Source: Lichenihabitans sp033947565
GTDB taxonomy: Bacteria > Pseudomonadota > Alphaproteobacteria > Rhizobiales > Beijerinckiaceae
NCBI RefSeq assembly: GCF_033947565.1
Contig: NZ_JARPVX010000003.1
Coordinates: forward strand, 1-64,000
Length of the DNA: 64,000 bases
Direction: 5' to 3'
Shown here: piece after piece, positions 62,276 to 64,000 of the stretch
Numbering within the stretch: the first letter of the stretch is position 1
How the letters are laid out: each line of letters opens with the position of its first letter
Position numbers and translations under genes: made by a program
The notes under the pieces: model-generated
What the model saw: only the letters and a program-made list of their open reading frames with translations
Database searches by the model: none
Told to the model about the DNA's origin: nothing

Positions 62276-63296
62276 GCGGTGGGGCTTCCGCCACGGGCGT
62301 TGTGGTGCCGGGCACGAAAGCGTCGAAGGCGGCCCAAAAACGGTGTCGCAGCACGTCGCGCTCCATCAGGATCTCGTGACGGGCGCCCGGGATCGACACA
62401 AGGGTGCCGGCCTTCAATCGCTGGCCGAAGCGTTCCATCGCAGCAACCGACACCACACGGTCGTCGCCCGGCACCACCATCAGGATCGGGGCGGCGATGC
62501 GGGCGGGAAAATCGAAACCGGCCATCGGCGCCATGGCGGCGAGGGCCGCCCGCAGCCAACCGATCGTCGGCGCATCGACGGTCAGGCGGGGTTCGGCCCG
62601 GCTGACCGCCATCATGTCGGCGAACCGAACGGGATCGGTGGTCAGCACATTGTCGACGAAGCCTTCTTCCAGCACCGCCGTGCGCTCGCCGGTCGGCACG
62701 AACAGCCCGCCAAGGCCGCAAGCCGACGCCAAACCCGACATCACCCGTAAAAACCCCGTCGCCTTGAGGCGGTCCACGGCGATCATCGGGGCCGACAAGA
62801 CGATCCGCTCGAAGGCGCAAGCGCCCGCCGCATGGCGCAGCATCACGGTGCCACCCATCGAATGAGCAAGGCCGAAGAACGGCTTCGGGCAGGTAGGCTC
62901 CAAGACCTCGTCGACGAGGCCAGCCAGATCGGCGTCATAATCGGCGAAGCTGGCGACGTGGCCCTTGCGTCGGTTGGTCAGCGTGCGGGACGACAAGCCC
63001 TGCCCTCGCCAGTCGAACACCACCACGGCCAGATGGCGGCGCAGCAGATCGTCCACGACTTCGAAATACTTTTCGATGAACTCGCCGCGCCCGGTGCAGA
63101 CCAGCACGGTCCCCCGCGCCACCTCTGGCTTCCAGCGTGCGACGCGCAACCTGATGCCGCCGAGGCGGTGCAGCCATTCCACCGTGGCCCCGGGCGGCGC
63201 ATGGCGTTGCGCGAGCTGGACCAAGGTGGCGGGGGTGTCGGTGTCCAGTTGGGCGCGACCGGATGATGGTCCACCGGTCGCGCCCATGGCGGTCAC
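62250..63296 (-). CDS. Alpha/beta hydrolase, lysophospholipase-like (PldB type)
   Basis: A 348-residue alpha/beta hydrolase of the monoacylglycerol lipase/lysophospholipase L2 group. VFDWRGQGLSSRTL is the oxyanion region, FFGLAHSMGGTVML the nucleophile elbow with its serine, PGDDRVVS holds the acid and PGARHEILMERDV the catalytic histidine. The GTG start at 63296 overlaps the upstream stress gene stop (GTGA), which supports it over ATG 63287. It is likely co-expressed with the YmgE gene. Its 3' end overlaps dsbB by 26 bp. Confidence 0.9.
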   Translation of the reverse strand: MTAMGATGGPSSGRAQLDTDTPATLVQLAQRHAPPGATVEWLHRLGGIRLRVARWKPEVARGTVLVCTGRGEFIEKYFEVVDDLLRRHLAVVVFDWRGQGLSSRTLTNRRKGHVASFADYDADLAGLVDEVLEPTCPKPFFGLAHSMGGTVMLRHAAGACAFERIVLSAPMIAVDRLKATGFLRVMSGLASACGLGGLFVPTGERTAVLEEGFVDNVLTTDPVRFADMMAVSRAEPRLTVDAPTIGWLRAALAAMAPMAGFDFPARIAAPILMVVPGDDRVVSVAAMERFGQRLKAGTLVSIPGARHEILMERDVLRHRFWAAFDAFVPGTTTPVAEAPPLSRAGGRS

Positions 63297-63547
63297 GCCC
63301 GTCTAACGAGACGCAGCAGGAGCAGCAGGATCACGGCGCCGATGAAGGCATCGATCACGGCAGCCACGAAGCCGACGCCCAGGTGCACGCCGATCCGCGG
63401 CAGCAGCAGCCCGGCGATGAAGGCCCCCACGATTCCCACCACGATGTCGCCCAGCAGACCAAAGCCGGCGCCACGCACCACGAGTCCCGCCAGCCAGCCG
63501 GCCAGCGCGCCGACCACGATCCAGATCAGAATTTCATTCACATCCAT
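63293..63547 (-). CDS. YeaQ/YmgE (transglycosylase-associated) stress membrane protein
   Basis: An 84-residue GlsB/YeaQ/YmgE-family protein with three membrane helices: ILIWIVVGALAGWLAGLVV, GLLGDIVVGIVGAFIAGLLL and AAVIDAFIGAVILLLLLRLV. The family is induced by acid, osmotic or general stress. GGAGGAG eight bases before the ATG is an excellent ribosome-binding site. A GGAAC-N17-CGTT promoter, as used by EcfG sigma factors, lies directly upstream. Confidence 0.93.
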   Translation of the reverse strand: MDVNEILIWIVVGALAGWLAGLVVRGAGFGLLGDIVVGIVGAFIAGLLLPRIGVHLGVGFVAAVIDAFIGAVILLLLLRLVRRA

Positions 63548-63580
63548 CAGCCTGTCTCCTCCAAGGCGAAAGCGACCACC

Positions 63581-63606
63581 AACGTGGCAGGCGGTCCAAC
63601 GGTTCC
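63581..63606 (-). promoter_or_regulatory. EcfG-type general-stress promoter upstream of ymgE
   Basis: On the minus strand GGAAC (63606-63602) and CGTT (63584-63581) are separated by exactly 17 bp. This matches the GGAAC-N16-17-CGTT promoter of the alphaproteobacterial EcfG general stress response. The start codon of the stress membrane protein is about 34 bp downstream of CGTT, a normal leader length. It is the only such match I noticed upstream of a gene in this window. Confidence 0.75.
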
Positions 63607-63633
63607 GCTCAAGCTCGCCTTTCGGCGCGGCAA

Positions 63634-63852
63634 TCAGGCGATGATGTCGGGTGTCGACTGGTCATCCAGATAGGCGATGCGGTCGCGCAGCACGAGCTTG
63701 CGCTTTTTCAGGCGCTGCAATTGCAGTTGATCCGGCGTTCCGAGATGGATCAACGCCGCGATGGCGCCGTCGAGGTCGCGATGCTCCTCGCGCAGTCGTT
63801 CCACCTCCCGCGCGAGCTGAACCTGCTCTTCGGGATTCATGTGCTCGATCAT
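63634..63852 (-). CDS. DUF465 (YdcH-like) small coiled-coil protein
   Basis: A 72-residue helical protein resembling DUF465/YdcH: EEQVQLAREVERLREEHRDLDGAIAAL followed by QLQRLKKRKLVLRDRIAYLDD, the usual two-helix hairpin with a basic KKRKL segment. Members are common, short and without known role. ATG 63852 is chosen; ATG 63840 four codons later is equally possible. The frame is open to 63939 but that part overlaps the candidate promoter. Confidence 0.8.
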   Translation of the reverse strand: MIEHMNPEEQVQLAREVERLREEHRDLDGAIAALIHLGTPDQLQLQRLKKRKLVLRDRIAYLDDQSTPDIIA

Positions 63853-63910
63853 GAGCGGCCAAACTCTCCGGGGGGCGCCGGCCTTTGTCGAATTCACCGG
63901 CCGGCGCATA

Positions 63911-63939
63911 AGTATGGCCGCAGCCGCCTGCGACATCAA
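63911..63939 (-). promoter_or_regulatory. Promoter candidate for the DUF465 gene
   Basis: TTGATG (63939-63934) and CATACT (63916-63911) on the minus strand are 17 bp apart, each matching four of six consensus bases. A leader of about 50 nt to ATG 63852 would result. Nothing else is identified from 63853 to the window end. Confidence 0.35.
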
Positions 63940-64000
63940 GGCAGCGCCCTAGGCTTCGCGGGGCAAGGCCCGTAGAAGATCAGGAAAACATCTCCGAACG

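Overview
This 64 kb window is GC-rich, gene-dense chromosomal DNA from an alphaproteobacterium, most likely a member of the Hyphomicrobiales (Rhizobiales). Supporting points are the split atpI-atpB-atpE-atpF'-atpF operon, the rplY-pth-ychF block, the proA-nadD neighbourhood with rsfS and rlmH, an ECF sigma factor close to the general-stress type, a matching GGAAC-N17-CGTT promoter, and two palindromic intergenic repeats that resemble those scattered through Rhizobiales genomes. I cannot name the genus. I see no rRNA, tRNA, CRISPR array, insertion sequence or prophage.

Layout. Positions 1-11511 hold an N-heterocycle module. A molybdenum hydroxylase (2Fe-2S subunit plus molybdopterin subunit, cut by the left edge) points left. 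Divergent from it run a 6-hydroxynicotinate-reductase-like Fe-S protein, an ApbE-related UPF0280 protein, two tandem DUF1185 proteins and a complete LIV-type ABC transporter with fused permeases. The pair hydroxylase plus reductase fits the reductive nicotinate route known from Azorhizobium and Eubacterium barkeri. Positions 11551-24512 carry housekeeping genes (ispE, typA, ychF, pth, rplY) together with an MBL-fold hydrolase, a ClC channel, an ene-reductase, an orphan TAXI receptor and a ClpP-like secreted protein. Positions 24889-31194 hold the ECF sigma factor and a cell-wall group: DUF882 peptidase, L,D-transpeptidase and an NtrC-type regulator.

Positions 31417-39761 carry an M3 peptidase, an ABC1 kinase, xerD, proA, nadD, the inverted pair rsfS-rlmH, and mtgA. 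Positions 39887-42356 hold a two-gene flavoprotein plus ATP-grasp unit of unknown product. Positions 42447-48464 are a second tightly overlapping catabolic operon: an NMT1-type ABC importer, a cytosine-deaminase-like amidohydrolase, an FAD oxidase and a flavodoxin-fold reductase. Then come the ATP synthase Fo genes, a secreted C13 (legumain-like) peptidase, gyrB, an AGE-family epimerase, a GmhB-like phosphatase, a creatininase/Rid pair, the hemH-phosphoesterase-thiD operon, a lipoprotein, dsbB, a lysophospholipase-like hydrolase, a YeaQ/YmgE stress membrane protein and a DUF465 protein.

The parts most likely to be new biology are the Hnr/UPF0280/DUF1185 module, the 42447-48464 heterocycle operon, the flavoprotein/ATP-grasp pair and the orphan membrane-anchored TAXI receptor. 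All functions are inferred by reading translated sequence; no database search was run.
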